Positions 51,961 to 62,880 of a stretch of 64,000 bases of DNA are shown here, piece after piece. The DNA is from Ascochyta rabiei (Eukaryota; Ascomycota; Dothideomycetes; Pleosporales; Didymellaceae), in contig NC_082414.1 in NCBI RefSeq assembly GCF_004011695.2, positions 1,860,001 through 1,924,000 on the forward strand, read 5' to 3'. How positions within the stretch are numbered: the stretch's first letter is position 1; every line of letters starts with the position of its first letter. Both the position numbers and the translations under genes were made by a program. The notes under the pieces were generated by a model. That model was not told where the DNA came from and ran no database searches. It saw only the letters and a list, made by a program, of their open reading frames with translations.

Positions 51961-53560
51961 GCCGTTTGTATTAAAAAGAAAGCGCAGGATCAAGACAACA
52001 AAAATTAGGGAAAAGTAAGATATAGAGAGGAGGAGGCATTTAAAAAGGTTTTTGGGCGTTTAGAGAGTATTGTCACAAGATAGAACAGTAGTTAGGGGAA
52101 GTTTAGCAAACCCGATCGTGGTGCCGCAGCCAGAAAGGCATTCCTAATCCTGTAGATGTTGTAGTGCGTGAGAGAAGGGTAGGCGGTGGGCCCGTCAGGT
52201 GTCACAAAGCAGTCGGGCGGGGCAGTAGAGGGTGAAGGAGAAAGAGGGGAGGTAGGTGGGGCTGTGATAAGGTATTACGAGCAAAGGATAAGGGAGAGAA
52301 GAGGGTAGAAGAAGGGGTGGGCGGTGGGCCCGTAGGTGTTTTAAGAGAGGGTCGCCAAGAAGAAGGGAGAAGAGGGTGGGCGGTGGGCCTGTAAGGTGTC
52401 ACAAAGAAGCTAAGCGCAGCGGTGAAGTAGAAGGGGGGGCGGAAGGCCCGTGGGGAGACACAAGAAGCGCAGTAGTTAAGAAAAGAGAAGAGGTAGGCGA
52501 CGAAGCCGTGATGAGGTATCATCGAGAGGTTAACATAGCAAAGCAGTAGAGAGGTAAGCCGTGATCATGTATTACAAGGACGCCGAGCGAAGTAGTTAAC
52601 AATAGCACAGAACAAGAAGAGGCCGACAGTAAGGCGTACAACCTGTAGAGGTGCCCCCGAGCCCGTAGAGAGGTCCGTAACCTGTGAAGAGGCCCCCGTA
52701 ACTGGTGCGTTAGTGACGCGTAACAGGGGTGTAGCAGATACCCGTCCGAGAGTGCAGCAAGTGTCAACAGAAGCGTGGTCGAGACCGTTGGAGAAAGGCG
52801 AAAGGGTGGAGAGGGAGGGAAGGCGGGCAGTTAAGGAGCATGACCTGTAACTAGTAAGAGACAACAGCAAAACAGCCCGTAAAAGGCCCCGTAACCCGCA
52901 AGAAGGTTAACAGAGCAAGCAGATCAGTTGTTAAAAGCAGAAGAGCACAGCATTAAACCGTAGAAATAATTGAGACAGCGTTTAGGGGAGAAGAACCAAT
53001 AGGGGGTCTGTAAGGCGTTATAAGAGAGTAAGCGTAACAAAGACGTCAGATAAGTGAAGTTAGGTTCAGGACCAGACATAGGTCAAGGTTAGGGTTAGGG
53101 TTACCCGCATTTGCAGGCCGGCAACCGGTAGAGGGTATGACGGAAATCTGTCTGAGAGTGCACAGGGCATATTAAGCGGTAGAGAGACGCGCCTGTAAAC
53201 CGAAAAGGCCGTAACGCGCAAGAGAGGGGTGGGCGGAGGGCCCGTGGATGTGCCCCCGAACCCGTAGAAAGACAGGTAACAGGCAGGAAACAGCCGCAAC
53301 CCAAGAACAGACCCGTAATTTGAGCGTAAGAGAGAGAAGGGGTAGGCAGTAGGCAGTAGGCGCGTTAGGTGTTACAGAGAAGCCGAACGCAGCAGTTAAA
53401 GAGAGAGAAGTAAGCGCACAAAAGACGTGTTAGAGTATTAGGATGGAGAGGATAAAGGAGTAGGTAGAGTATTAGGGCAGAGAGGATGAACGGGTAGATA
53501 GTAGGGTAGAATAGATAACAGCACGTAAGAAAATGCGGAGGCGTTATACAGTTCCCGTTA
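51961..53560. repeat. Purine-rich element tail 2 with telomere tract
   Basis: Collinear with 3640-5200 up to about 52860, then extends further. It contains the recurring gtgggcggtgggcccgt motif and its variants (near 52176, 52316, 52375 and 53227). It also has ggttagggttagggtta at about 53089-53105 in G-strand orientation. Leftward frames across it are by-products of purine bias and are not credible genes. Confidence 0.8.
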
Positions 53561-53886
53561 GGCTATTGCCTATTTTAGCAATTTGTAACAAAGAATTAAA
53601 AAGAGAGGAGAAATAAAAAAATTAAAAGTAGTGAAAATATTGTTTAGTGGTGTAAAGAGAAGGCAGGGGTGGAAAAGATTAATAGAAGAAGGGTTATAGT
53701 AAAGGGGAAGGAGTTTAATAGTAAAGAAGAAGTAAAGAAAAAAGAAATAAAAAGAAAAAAAGAAAGAAGTTAAGAAAGAAGAGGGAAGAAGAAAGGTTAG
53801 TTAAGAAGAAAGCAACAGTAATAGTTGGGGTTTTAGTGTGAGAAGAGAGTTTAAGTTTGGAAAAAAAAGTTAGAGGAGTAAAATTC
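53561..53886. other. Transition into the C-free tract
   Basis: A/G/T-rich sequence in which C becomes rarer from left to right, with only a few C from 53640 on. No gene. Confidence 0.6.
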
Positions 53887-55755
53887 AAAGTTTTAAGAAA
53901 AGAAGTGAAAGAAAGAGTAGTAGTTTAAAGGAAGTATTGTTGAAAAGTAGAGAAGATTAGGAGTAGTAGAATAAGGAAAGGAAAGAATAAAGGAAGTAGA
54001 AAGGATAGAGAGAAGTAGAAAGGATAGAGAAAAGTAATAAGGATTAGAGAATAGGTGTTAAGAGTAGAAGAGTAGAGGGAAGAAAAAGATAAGAGAAGAA
54101 GAAGTAGGGGAGAGTAGGGTAAAGAGAAGAATAAAGTAAGGAAAAGAGTAAAGTAAGGAAGAAGAAGAGAGTTAGTGTAAGGGTTAGGGTTTTAGAGTAA
54201 GAAGAGGGTTAGGGTTTTAGGGTTAGAAGAGAGTTAGGGTTTTAGAGTTAGAAGAGAGTTTAGGTGTTAATATAGAAAGAGTAGAAGGGGTTTTAGAGAA
54301 AAGAAGTAGAAATAGATAAGGAAGGAAGTAGATAGAAGTGTAAGGTAAGAGATAAAAGGAAGGAAGAAGAAAGTGAAAAATGAAAATAGTTTAGTAGGTA
54401 GAAGAAGTTAAAGAAGAAGAGAGAGAGTTAAAGTGTTAGAGAAAAGAGAAGTAGAGAAGGTAGTAAAGTAGTTAGGTTAAAATAAAGGTAGAAAAGTAAG
54501 AAAAGTTAAGGAGAAGAGGAAATAGAAAAAGAAGAAGAGAAAAGAGGTTAGAGTTTAGAAGAGAGAAGAGTGAAATAAAAGTAGTAGGGGAAGGAAAAAT
54601 TTAAAGAGGAAAAAAGAGGAAGTAAGGGTTTTAAAGAAGATTAGAGAAATAATAGAGGAGTAGAAAGTAGGAAGAGATGTTAAAAGAGGTAAGAGATAGG
54701 AAGTAAGTGTTTAAAGTGTTAGGAAAGAATTTAAGGAAAAAAAGAAAAAAGATAGAAGAGAGTAAGAAAGAAAGAAAAGGTAAGAGAAGTGAAAGTTAAG
54801 GAAGAAGTGTAGAGTAAAAGGTTAAGTTAAGGTTTTAGAAGAAAGAAAGTGTTAGGGGTTTGAGAAAGATTAGAAAAGAGGTAAGAATTTGAAAGTAGTG
54901 AGAAGAAGAAAGAAAAAGAGGAGAGTTTGGAAGAAGAAGATAAGAGAGGAAGAGAGAAGAAGTAGGAGAAAAGAAGGTGTAGTAGAAGGAAAGTTTTAAA
55001 GATTGTAAGGGATAAGAATGTAAGTAAAAAGAAAGAAGGTGAAAGTAAGAGAAAGAGTAAAGAAGAATGTAAGAGTAAGTGTTAGGGTTTTAGTGTAGGA
55101 AGAGGGTTAGGGTTATAAGTTTTAGTGTAGGAAGAGGGTTAGGGTTATAAGTAAAAGTAGAAGAAAAGAAGAAGGTGTAGTAAGTAGTAGAAAAGAGTAG
55201 AAGAAAGAGGAGGGAGAGGTAGAATAATGTAGAGGAAAAGTAGTGTTTGAAAGTTAAGAAAGTAAGAAAAGTAGAAGAAAGTAGAGGTAAGAAGTAAAAG
55301 AGAAAAGAAGTAATAGAAGTAGGAGTTAAGGTGGTAGTAGAGAAGGGTTTAGATTAAAAAAAGGGTTAGGGTTTTGGTGTAGAAAGAGGGTTAGGGTTTA
55401 AGAAAAAAAAGTTAAGAAGTAAAGTAAAAGTGTTGGAAAGGAGGGATAGAAGAGAGAGGTGAGTAAAGAGAGTAGATAAAGGTTGAGGAAAAGAAAGGTA
55501 GGAAAAGAAAAAAAGAAGAAAGAGAGTTTGTAGTAAAGTTTAAGAAAGAGAAGAGAAGGTAGGTGTAGGTTAAAGAAGAAAGTAAGAGAATAGAGAAAAG
55601 TAAGTAGAAGGAAGTAAGTATTAGGAGTAAAAGAGTAGAAAGAGAGAGAGAGTTAAGAAGAAGAATTAAGAAGAAGAGAGTAGAAGTAAAGGTGAAAAAG
55701 AGTAAGAAAATGTAGGGGTGAGAGAGAAAGAGAGTAAGAGAGTAAGAGAAGAAGA
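53887..55755 (+). repeat. 1.87-kb tract with no C on the + strand
   Basis: Read line by line, I found no C between the one near 53886 and the one at 55758. The tract is dominated by gaagaa, agag and gtaag words with a modest T content. It contains at least eight TTAGGG units, often as gagggttagggtttta, clustered near 54180-54250, 55080-55150 and 55360-55400. There is no start-to-stop frame of interest. The composition is that of a telomeric G-strand (A, G, T only) but with mostly non-telomeric words. Confidence 0.93.
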
Positions 55756-55770
55756 GCTCCCAGTGATTAT

Positions 55771-55873
55771 ACGAACAAAGACAGTGTATTTGTTCGCTTT
55801 GCCTATGTAAATTTTAGCGTGAGCACAGACACTCGACTGTATTTGTTCGCTTTTTTAGCGTGAATTTGTTCGC
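55771..55873. repeat. Short repeats (TTTGTTCGC) at the end of the C-free tract
   Basis: atttgttcgc occurs at about 55789 and 55841, and aatttgttcgc at 55863. An inverted copy (acgaacaaag) lies at 55771. Two copies are followed by ttttagcgtga. The cluster sits exactly where the C-free tract ends and the copy E unit begins, so it may be an element end or protein-binding sites. Confidence 0.7.
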
Positions 55874-56075
55874 TGTTCCTGAAGTCAAATATTGCTGCAA
55901 CAATTGCGGAACGTGTACAAAGTGCGTCCCAATTGTATGTTGAATTTCTAGAAGAATCGAGCATACGGTACGTGAGTGGAATATAGTAGATGTTTTAATA
56001 TTAATGTTCGCGATGTTGTAGGGCAGTATCGATAAGGTATGTAGCACAATGTTCAGAGTTAAGCGCAGGTAACAT

Positions 56076-57815
56076 CTACTCTACAGGATGGAACAATTCA
56101 AGCAAAGTTAGCTGACGCAACCGCGGAGCTGGCGTAGGACTCTTCGGCGAAGCATGACTTTGCTCTCTGGTGCTGTCGTCAACGCTGTTGTCAGTTTCGT
56201 CGTCTTCGCTGTCTTAAATCTCTTCCACCTCGTAGATGGTTGCTGGCGCCTCCGCCTCAATGCTCAGCGTTTTCTTCTCGTTGATGGGCCCGCCAGCAAT
56301 TCCCTCTGGCCCTAACCAGTTCTTAAGTGCCTTGCTAGCTGCACAAATGTCTAGACACTCCTTCTTAAGTAGCTCAATCCAGACATGCAGCTGGCCTACA
56401 CGGAGGGTGCGTTCTATCTAGCAATTCGCAATCTCGTCGTGTGGTATCAGGGTCAGAATGCCCCAGCCTAGCTCCTGACTAATGGAGTACCAGCGCATGG
56501 CTTGGCCTAACCGTCGTCTAAACACCTGCTTGTCCTTCTTAGTGGCGTTGGGACTAACTAACTCTACTAGCGCTGCAACTGCCTCTGTGCGGATCTGTCC
56601 CTTTCTGTATCGATTTCGCGTCCTGTTGTTGCTAGATACAAAGTCGTTATGCCGGATCTGCGCTATCTTGTTGGAGTATGCTTGACCTAGGAGAGCTGAC
56701 GCCCATTAAGACTCAATATAGACAGCTGCTAGCTCTGCTTCGTAACGTGTGCACATGTTCCAGGCAAAGCAGAAATCCCTGTCAGCATCGTTGCGCACAC
56801 TCAGCAGCTGCAAGCGCTTAGCTCCCGCACCGGTCCTGCTCTGGCTGCCAGCGAGCTCGCCGCCACCTCTGAAGGGTGAGCCACGTTCTCGCCAAGCCTG
56901 CAGGAACTGGGCAGCGTGGTACCGAGAGGACTGGTTTCCAAGCACGCGCGCTTTCTCTAGAAGGGTGCAGGCCGTGAGGTAGGGAGTTTGGGTGGAGCTG
57001 TAGAAGTCCGTGTCATCGGAGACTGGCTGCTTGATGATCCAGGCGACAACGGACTCGTCCTTTTGCACAATAGAGGTGTAGGCAGCCTGCTCTGGAAGAG
57101 GAGCCTTATCGCCAGGTGCTACCAGACCAAGGGCAAGCCGCTTCTTCGCACGCGAAGTGGCGAGTGTCCTGCTGCGTTTTTGCTCCGCACGGCGGTTGTT
57201 GTTGGAGATGGTAGTGATGTGCAGAGGGGAGTCTTTCAGCTGCTCATCTGGTTCGCTAGGCTGTGACAGCTGAGGGCTGGCTGGATGTGTCTCATCGGTG
57301 GTTGTTCGAGCGCGCTTTGGTGTAGGGGCCGGCGCAGATAGGTGTGGCCGCTTCTTTTGTTGCGGGGGTGGAGCGGAGGCCTGTTGTGAAGGGGAAGCAA
57401 AGGGCTTCTGCGCAGACGGCGGCTCTTCCATCCCGTCCTCCGCAAGCGACTCGGCCGCGCAGACCAGACGATCCCAGATATTGTCAGGCAGGACGTCGTC
57501 GGCGAGCGTCTCGCGCAGAAGCCAGATCGCTGACAAGACGGAGTGGGCAATGAAGACGGGCTTGCAGACGCTGGCATCGTCACGGGTGGGGATCAGCCAT
57601 CCTGCGCTGTGCGGACGAGCACCTGGATCACGCTGCGAGCGTGAGATGGTCGCTCGGCAGAAGAAGAGCTTCTCGTAGTCCTTATTCGGCGGCTCGTACG
57701 CGTAGTTGCGAACGAAGTCAGCTTCGCTGGCCAGAGGAAAGCTCCGACGACCGCCATCAAACCGCTCTGCGGCGCTGTCTAATGCTGCCAACAGTGCATT
57801 ATCGACTTGTGTACT
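56076..57815 (-). pseudogene. Gene A, copy E: unknown partner gene of TLH
   Basis: A leftward frame of about 580 codons ending at the stop at 56076-56078, with three internal stops at 56706-56708, 56418-56420 and 56214-56216. Each fits a C-to-T change in a Gln or similar codon or a G-to-A change in Trp. There is no frameshift. No ATG is found in frame at the expected start; the frame is open upstream to about 57880, so the right limit is set by homology to copy D. Visible parts: FDGGRRSFPLASEADFVRNY, VFIAHSVLSAIWLLRETL, a Pro/Gln/Lys-rich basic middle that looks disordered and may hold a nuclear signal (KKRPH, KRART), YSSTQTPYLTACTLLEKA, a predicted helical C-half (WYSISQELGWGILTLIPH), an acidic stretch, then LRQLTL. 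No known family was recognised. Its pairing with TLH in three places suggests that the two genes move together. Confidence 0.78.
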
Positions 57816-58050
57816 GCGAATGAGGTTGCGAGCGGAAGTTTGGACGAAGGTTGTGCGGAAAGGGGGTTGGGTGTTGTTGAGGTTCTGACGCGGTCACACC
57901 GCGGCACCGAAAGTCAGGCCGCGCACGGATGTACCACGACGCCCTCACTAACCAGCGTTAGCGGAGCTGGGAGCGCAATCAAACCAAAAGCAAGATCGAT
58001 ACACAGTCTGTCGATCAATATGCTGGGGATAGCAAACACTAGGCTAACGG
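57816..58050. promoter_or_regulatory. Divergent promoter region, gene A / TLH copy E
   Basis: About 230 bp separating the two divergent frames, sharing the block at 57926-57966 with copy 1 (458-495). A bidirectional promoter is inferred from position; no core elements were assigned. Confidence 0.45.
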
Positions 58051-61000
58051 ACGTGTTGCATAGCGCCCACTTGTGTCCCTTCTGCTCCTTACACCATAGA
58101 ACTATTTGCGCAGCTGTTTAAACACCGGCCTGAACTTCAAGTCGTAGTTTGTAAACCATGTGCCACCGCTATTCCACCAGCGCAGATCGTTACGCACCTC
58201 AAAGAGCGCCATCCAAGGTCACAGTCGCTACGCGCAAGAGCCTGGCGGCAGCTGTACGCGCGCTACCAAACCTTGCGTGGAGTCCAGGAGACGTGCGTGT
58301 ACCAAGGCCGGCTAAGGAGCCCATCTTTGGTCTGAAAAGCCGAGAAGACGGGCTGGTATGCTTGTTGGAGCGTTGTTGGTATACCTGCATCTCGCTGCAG
58401 GGCATGCAGAAACATTGCAAGGATAAGCATGGCTGGGTGAACAAACAAAAGCGAGGGGGAGATATAAGGCAAAAGAGCAAGCACTCGCGCAACCAAGTAT
58501 GGCGAGACAGCCAATCCTGCCAGCGCTTGTTCAGAGCTGTTGGCTGGCCGGCGTATGTTGCAGTCGAGACGAGCGTTGGAGCTGCGACTCTAGCAGACAT
58601 CTCCCAGAGAGTGAAGGCAGATCGCCAGCATCAGCGAGAAGAGCGTGAGGCAGCAGCAGCGCAGGATAAGATTAAAGAGGGCATCCGTTCGCAGGCTGAT
58701 CCGTGGCTAGAGCTCACAGAATGGGTCCCGCACCTACAAGGTATCCCAAGGGCGGCACTTCTGCGCGCTAAACAGCTAGCTGGTAGGGAGGTAGACGCGC
58801 GTGGGAAGGAAGAAGTAGCGTTTGACAACACGGGCTTACGCGATGTTTGCAAAGCTATAGAGCGGCTGATACAAAAGCGTTCAATAGCAGCCAAGCTGAG
58901 GTTGTCGGCAGACTCGCACTGGAGATTATCGAGCGACGTGAGGCGGGCGCAGAATCGAACGAGCGGCCCTTCTACGCTAGGCATCGAGTCGGTACGATCA
59001 AGAAGTACAGCCAGAAGCTGGTGAGCATCCTCTGCTACCTGTGGCGCACATATGACCAGGTCGAGCGGCCGCTATACAAACTTACCAGCACGCAAGACGC
59101 CCTCTTGGTGTCACTCCAGCAAATAGCCCGCTCAGACGACGCTGCGAAGAAAGAGAAACTGGAAGAGCGATGCCTGCGCTTTTGGATCGCCTTGCTCAAC
59201 CACAGCCTGACTGGCGACGAGCACGAGAGCGCACTGCTGAGCGGAGTGGCTGTCCTCGGCCTCAAGCCTGATCACCATGGCGGTGGGTGGGTTCCGGCGC
59301 ACGAGTTCTCGCCAACGCTGTCTGCTTTAATTACTACCTTGAAAGCGCTCGTAGTGCATCATGCCCGCTGCCAGCGAGATAAAGCGCTTTAGAAAGACCC
59401 TTGTACAGCACCTACTGCGTATGAGCTAGTTAAAGACATGTCTGAACGGTTTATGACGCTGTCCGACTTCAAAGGCACACCCAGTCCTATGAATCGAATG
59501 CTCCGCTTGCGTACGCTAGCTAGAACACAGGCAAAGCAACGTAATACTCCCGGTATCGTGTCGTGGGATGGAGATCGGCTTCTCATTGACAAGCAGAGCT
59601 TTTCGCTAGCCGATCTCCGGTCGATGGTGAAGGGACTCTGCGAGACGGTGCGGTTGCAGCTATTCAAGGACGTCCTACTCTTGGATCTAGACGAAAGGGG
59701 TTGCGTGCGACCCAGGACCACCCCGCTTCCAGAGGTGTCCGTGGACAAACTCGTCGATCAGCCAGCCGAGCTGGCTACGGGCTGGAGCTTTCTGAAGCAC
59801 CCGACAACCAGCTAGATAGATGGCAAGACTGGCTTCTAGACCGGGTGTTGGACGAGGCTCCGCTAAGGGAGAGATTCATTCGTGGGATAGATAGCACACA
59901 ATGGCCGGAACGGACGCTATGGCGCGATGACGCTGTAGCTAGGTACATGAAAGGAGTGCGTCGGTTTAAAGAAGGCCTCTTCACGCTTGTTCACATGTCT
60001 GGCGGCGGGCCTGGTCGCGGGACAGAGATTACCTCGATACAGTGCGAGAACAGTGCAGACGGGGTAGGGTATCGGGGGTGTTTGTAGAGGGTGGCCTGGT
60101 ATCCTTCACCACCACGTACCACAAGGGGTATAGCTTCAGCAAGCGTGTCAAGACGATCCACCGCTATGTTCCCCGGGAGGTGGGTGAGCTGGTGGTGTAC
60201 TTCCTCAGGCTCGGTCGACCGTTCATAGATGATCTCCAGATGCTGCACAATGGCGTTGCCCGCCCTACCGCTTTCATCTGGGAGCCAGAGCCGGAGGAGC
60301 AGTGGGGCGACGAGAGCGATAGCGAAGAGAGCGACGACAGAGACGAGTACGGCGAAGCCGACCGTAAGAAGGCACGATCCGCTAACCCAGACGGGTACTG
60401 GGGCACCGATCGCATACGCCGTGTCCTGCGCAAGCAGACCTTTCAGTACATGAACACCGCTCTTGGCACCCGCGCCTGGCGGCATGCCTACCCAGCCATC
60501 CACCGAGAGCTGGCAAGAGATGGACAAGCACGCGACTGGTTGGAAGTGCTCTACTGGAACAAAGCGCCGGCGAAGAGCAACGCGCAAGCGTTGCAGTCCG
60601 GCCACAGCCTTAAAACAGAGGAGGGCAACTACGGCCGCTCCATGATGGAGTCTCCCTTTCAGACCATGGCCAAGCGGGAGGAGTTCCGGCGGGTGAGCAT
60701 GGACTGGCATCGCGTGCTGGAGTTTGCATCCGCCTGGGAGGACGGCCGTATGCACCCCGGTGTTCGCGCGGAGATGGTAGCGCAGCAAGAGAAGCAGGCG
60801 CTCCAGCGCTGGTCGTTGCTCGCGATGGTGGACCTCAAGGCAGAGTTCAGGCGACTCGCTGGACGGCCGGACGCCGAGTATCGTGGCAAGCAAGAAGAAA
60901 GCCTCGAGGCTGTAATGCAGCGACGGCTGCGCGTGCTAGTTGTTATGGCTACCGGCACCAGCAAGAGTATGCTGTTCATGCTGCCCGCGTCCGTCTCGCC

Positions 61001-62701
61001 AGGCGGCGTCTCCGTGGTCGTGGCTCCGTTGAATGCCTTGCGAGACGATCTGCAAGATCGCTGCGACCAGCTCGGCATCCCCTGCGCGAAGTGGGATGGA
61101 AGAAGACCGCCGTACTGGGCTCGTATTGTGCTGGTGACGCCTGAGAGCGCAGTCACGAAGGCGTTCGGCAGGTTTATTAACGAAAAGCGCATGCTCTATC
61201 AGCTAGATCGTATCGTGATAGACGAGTGCCACGTGCTGCTGGAGTCGACACAGGACTGGCGGCCAGACCTCCTCAAGATGGTGGAGATGACGGAGAAGGG
61301 CACACAGGTTGTCTACCTGACTGCAACCTTGCCGCCTACGCTGCAGCCCGCCTTCTTGCACACCGCAGGGCTCGATGCCTAGACCGTAACCATATGCCGC
61401 GATGAACGCACCACGCGAACGAACATTGCGTACCAGGTGCTAGAGTACACACGTGGCACGCTAGAAAAAGTACTTATTGAGCTTGTGGCTGCGAAGAGGA
61501 GTAGGTACGGACCCAAGGCGCAGATCATCGTCTATTATCCAACTGTGGACGAGACGAAACGGCTTGCGAAGCTTCTGCAGTGCTCTGCATACTACCGTCA
61601 GATGGGCTCAGACGAGGAAAAGGCACGCATGGTGCGAAGCTTCACCCTGGGCATAGAGAAGCTTTGTACAGCCACGAACATGCTGGGTCTTGGGCTCGAC
61701 GCTGCAGGCGTCCGGGTGGTGATCCACGTTGCCATGTGTCCCCTGCTGCTCCAATATGTGCAAGAGAGCGGCCGGGCAGGACGAACGGGGCTCGACAGCG
61801 AGTCTATTATTATGAGAGCGTGCTATGTAACGAAAGAGGGGAGGGTAGAGAAGGCGCTCGGCTACAAGCTGGAGCGACCTGCAAAGGAGTTTATGACAGT
61901 CGAATCCTGTCAGCGAATCGCGATAGACAAGCACATAGACGGCAGACAGAACAGGCAGCAATGCGAGATGGAGAGTCGAAGTGTGATCTATGCGAGCGAC
62001 ACCCCGGTGGTACCAAGCGACAAGCCGTCGAAGAAGAGCAGGAAGAGCCAGAGGAGACGCAGGCCGACACCGCGGCAGTAGCAGCAGAGGAGCAGCGCAG
62101 ATGTATAGAGCGAGCTATGGTCGTTAAAGAGCAGAGGGTTGAGATCCAGCAACAGCGAAGGACGGAACAAAAAGTATATGACCTGGAGCGGCTAGAGCAG
62201 CACTTCCAGCGCTGGAGCAATGCGTGCGCCATCTGCATGGCCACTCAGGCTGACCCGGCGCGCCACGACTGGAAGGACTGTTCAAAGGCCAGCGGAGCGC
62301 AGATGACATTAATGGAGTCTAAGGTGAAATCTATGCACTAAGTGAAGTAGGAGAAGTATGCGCGGTGTTTTTACTGCTGGGCGCCCCAAGCCATCTGCAA
62401 CAAGTGGGAGGAAACAAGCATACAGGGTGCGTTTAAGACACAAGGGATGCATGTGCCTTGCCAGTACGATGGAGTGCTCCAGAGAGCAGTAGCTGCGCTG
62501 CTTGCCTGCCAGCCACTGATGTGCACGCCATGGCTGGAGCAGCAGATGCAAGACGCCGCGATTGTGCACGGTAGCGATGAGCTCCGGCTTTACAAGTGGC
62601 TCGGATTAAAGATCAAGATGGGCCAGAGAGACGCGAGCCAGATGTGTCGTTTCCTATATGCTTGGGAGGAGGGGCATGTGCAGTCGTATTTAGCAGACTA
62701 G
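58051..62701 (+). pseudogene. TLH: TLH copy E: best preserved zinc finger, tyrosine recombinase-like, RecQ-like helicase
   Basis: The most informative copy. First finger C-x2-C-x12-H-x4-H at 58150-58211 (VCKPCATAI...HLKERH); second Cys/His cluster near 58348-58420 (CWYTC...MQKHCKDKH). Recombinase region: box I Arg at 60016 (GPGRGTEI), candidate hairpin Lys at 60123 (YHKGYS), box II Arg at 60480 (RAWRHAY), box III GHSLKTEEGNYGR with His 60603 and Tyr 60630. An acidic linker lies near 60290-60365. Helicase: GTSKS at 60954-60968 (the usual third Gly is Ser), DECH 61221-61232, TATLPP near 61320, LGLGLD near 61685, QESGRAGR 61761-61784. The Cys-rich C-terminus includes KCDLC near 61982, CAIC near 62228 and CFYC near 62361. 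It is broken by five one-base frame changes (near 58214, 58875, 59806, 60078 and 61978) and stops at 59390, 61380, 62339 and 62348. No start codon was found in frame. The final stop is 62699-62701. Confidence 0.9.
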
Positions 62702-62880
62702 AAAGAATGTGTTTGATATAACCGTAACCCGAAACCTTAGGTCAGGAGAAGTCAGGAGAAACGTGCTGTAGGCTGACTTGCGACTGCACGGTGATCACAA
62801 GTCAGAAAGTGCAAAACAGCCAAATAGCAACACAGACACTTCAGAGACGTAGAAAGAAACGCCCAGAGAAGGGCCACTAA
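62702..62880. other. Spacer leading into tail array 3
   Basis: Non-coding. From about 62805 it matches the sequence before tail array 1 (2510-2590), including aacacagacacttcagagacg. Confidence 0.7.

Noticed and set aside
58846..58900. Introns as an explanation of the frame changes in TLH copy E
   Set aside because: The frame changes are one base each with protein homology continuing directly on both sides, and copies B and D read through the same regions without interruption, so spliced introns do not fit.
59991..60893. 300-residue minus-strand frame across TLH copy E
   Set aside because: It is the antisense of the best-supported coding region in the window, with no motif of its own.
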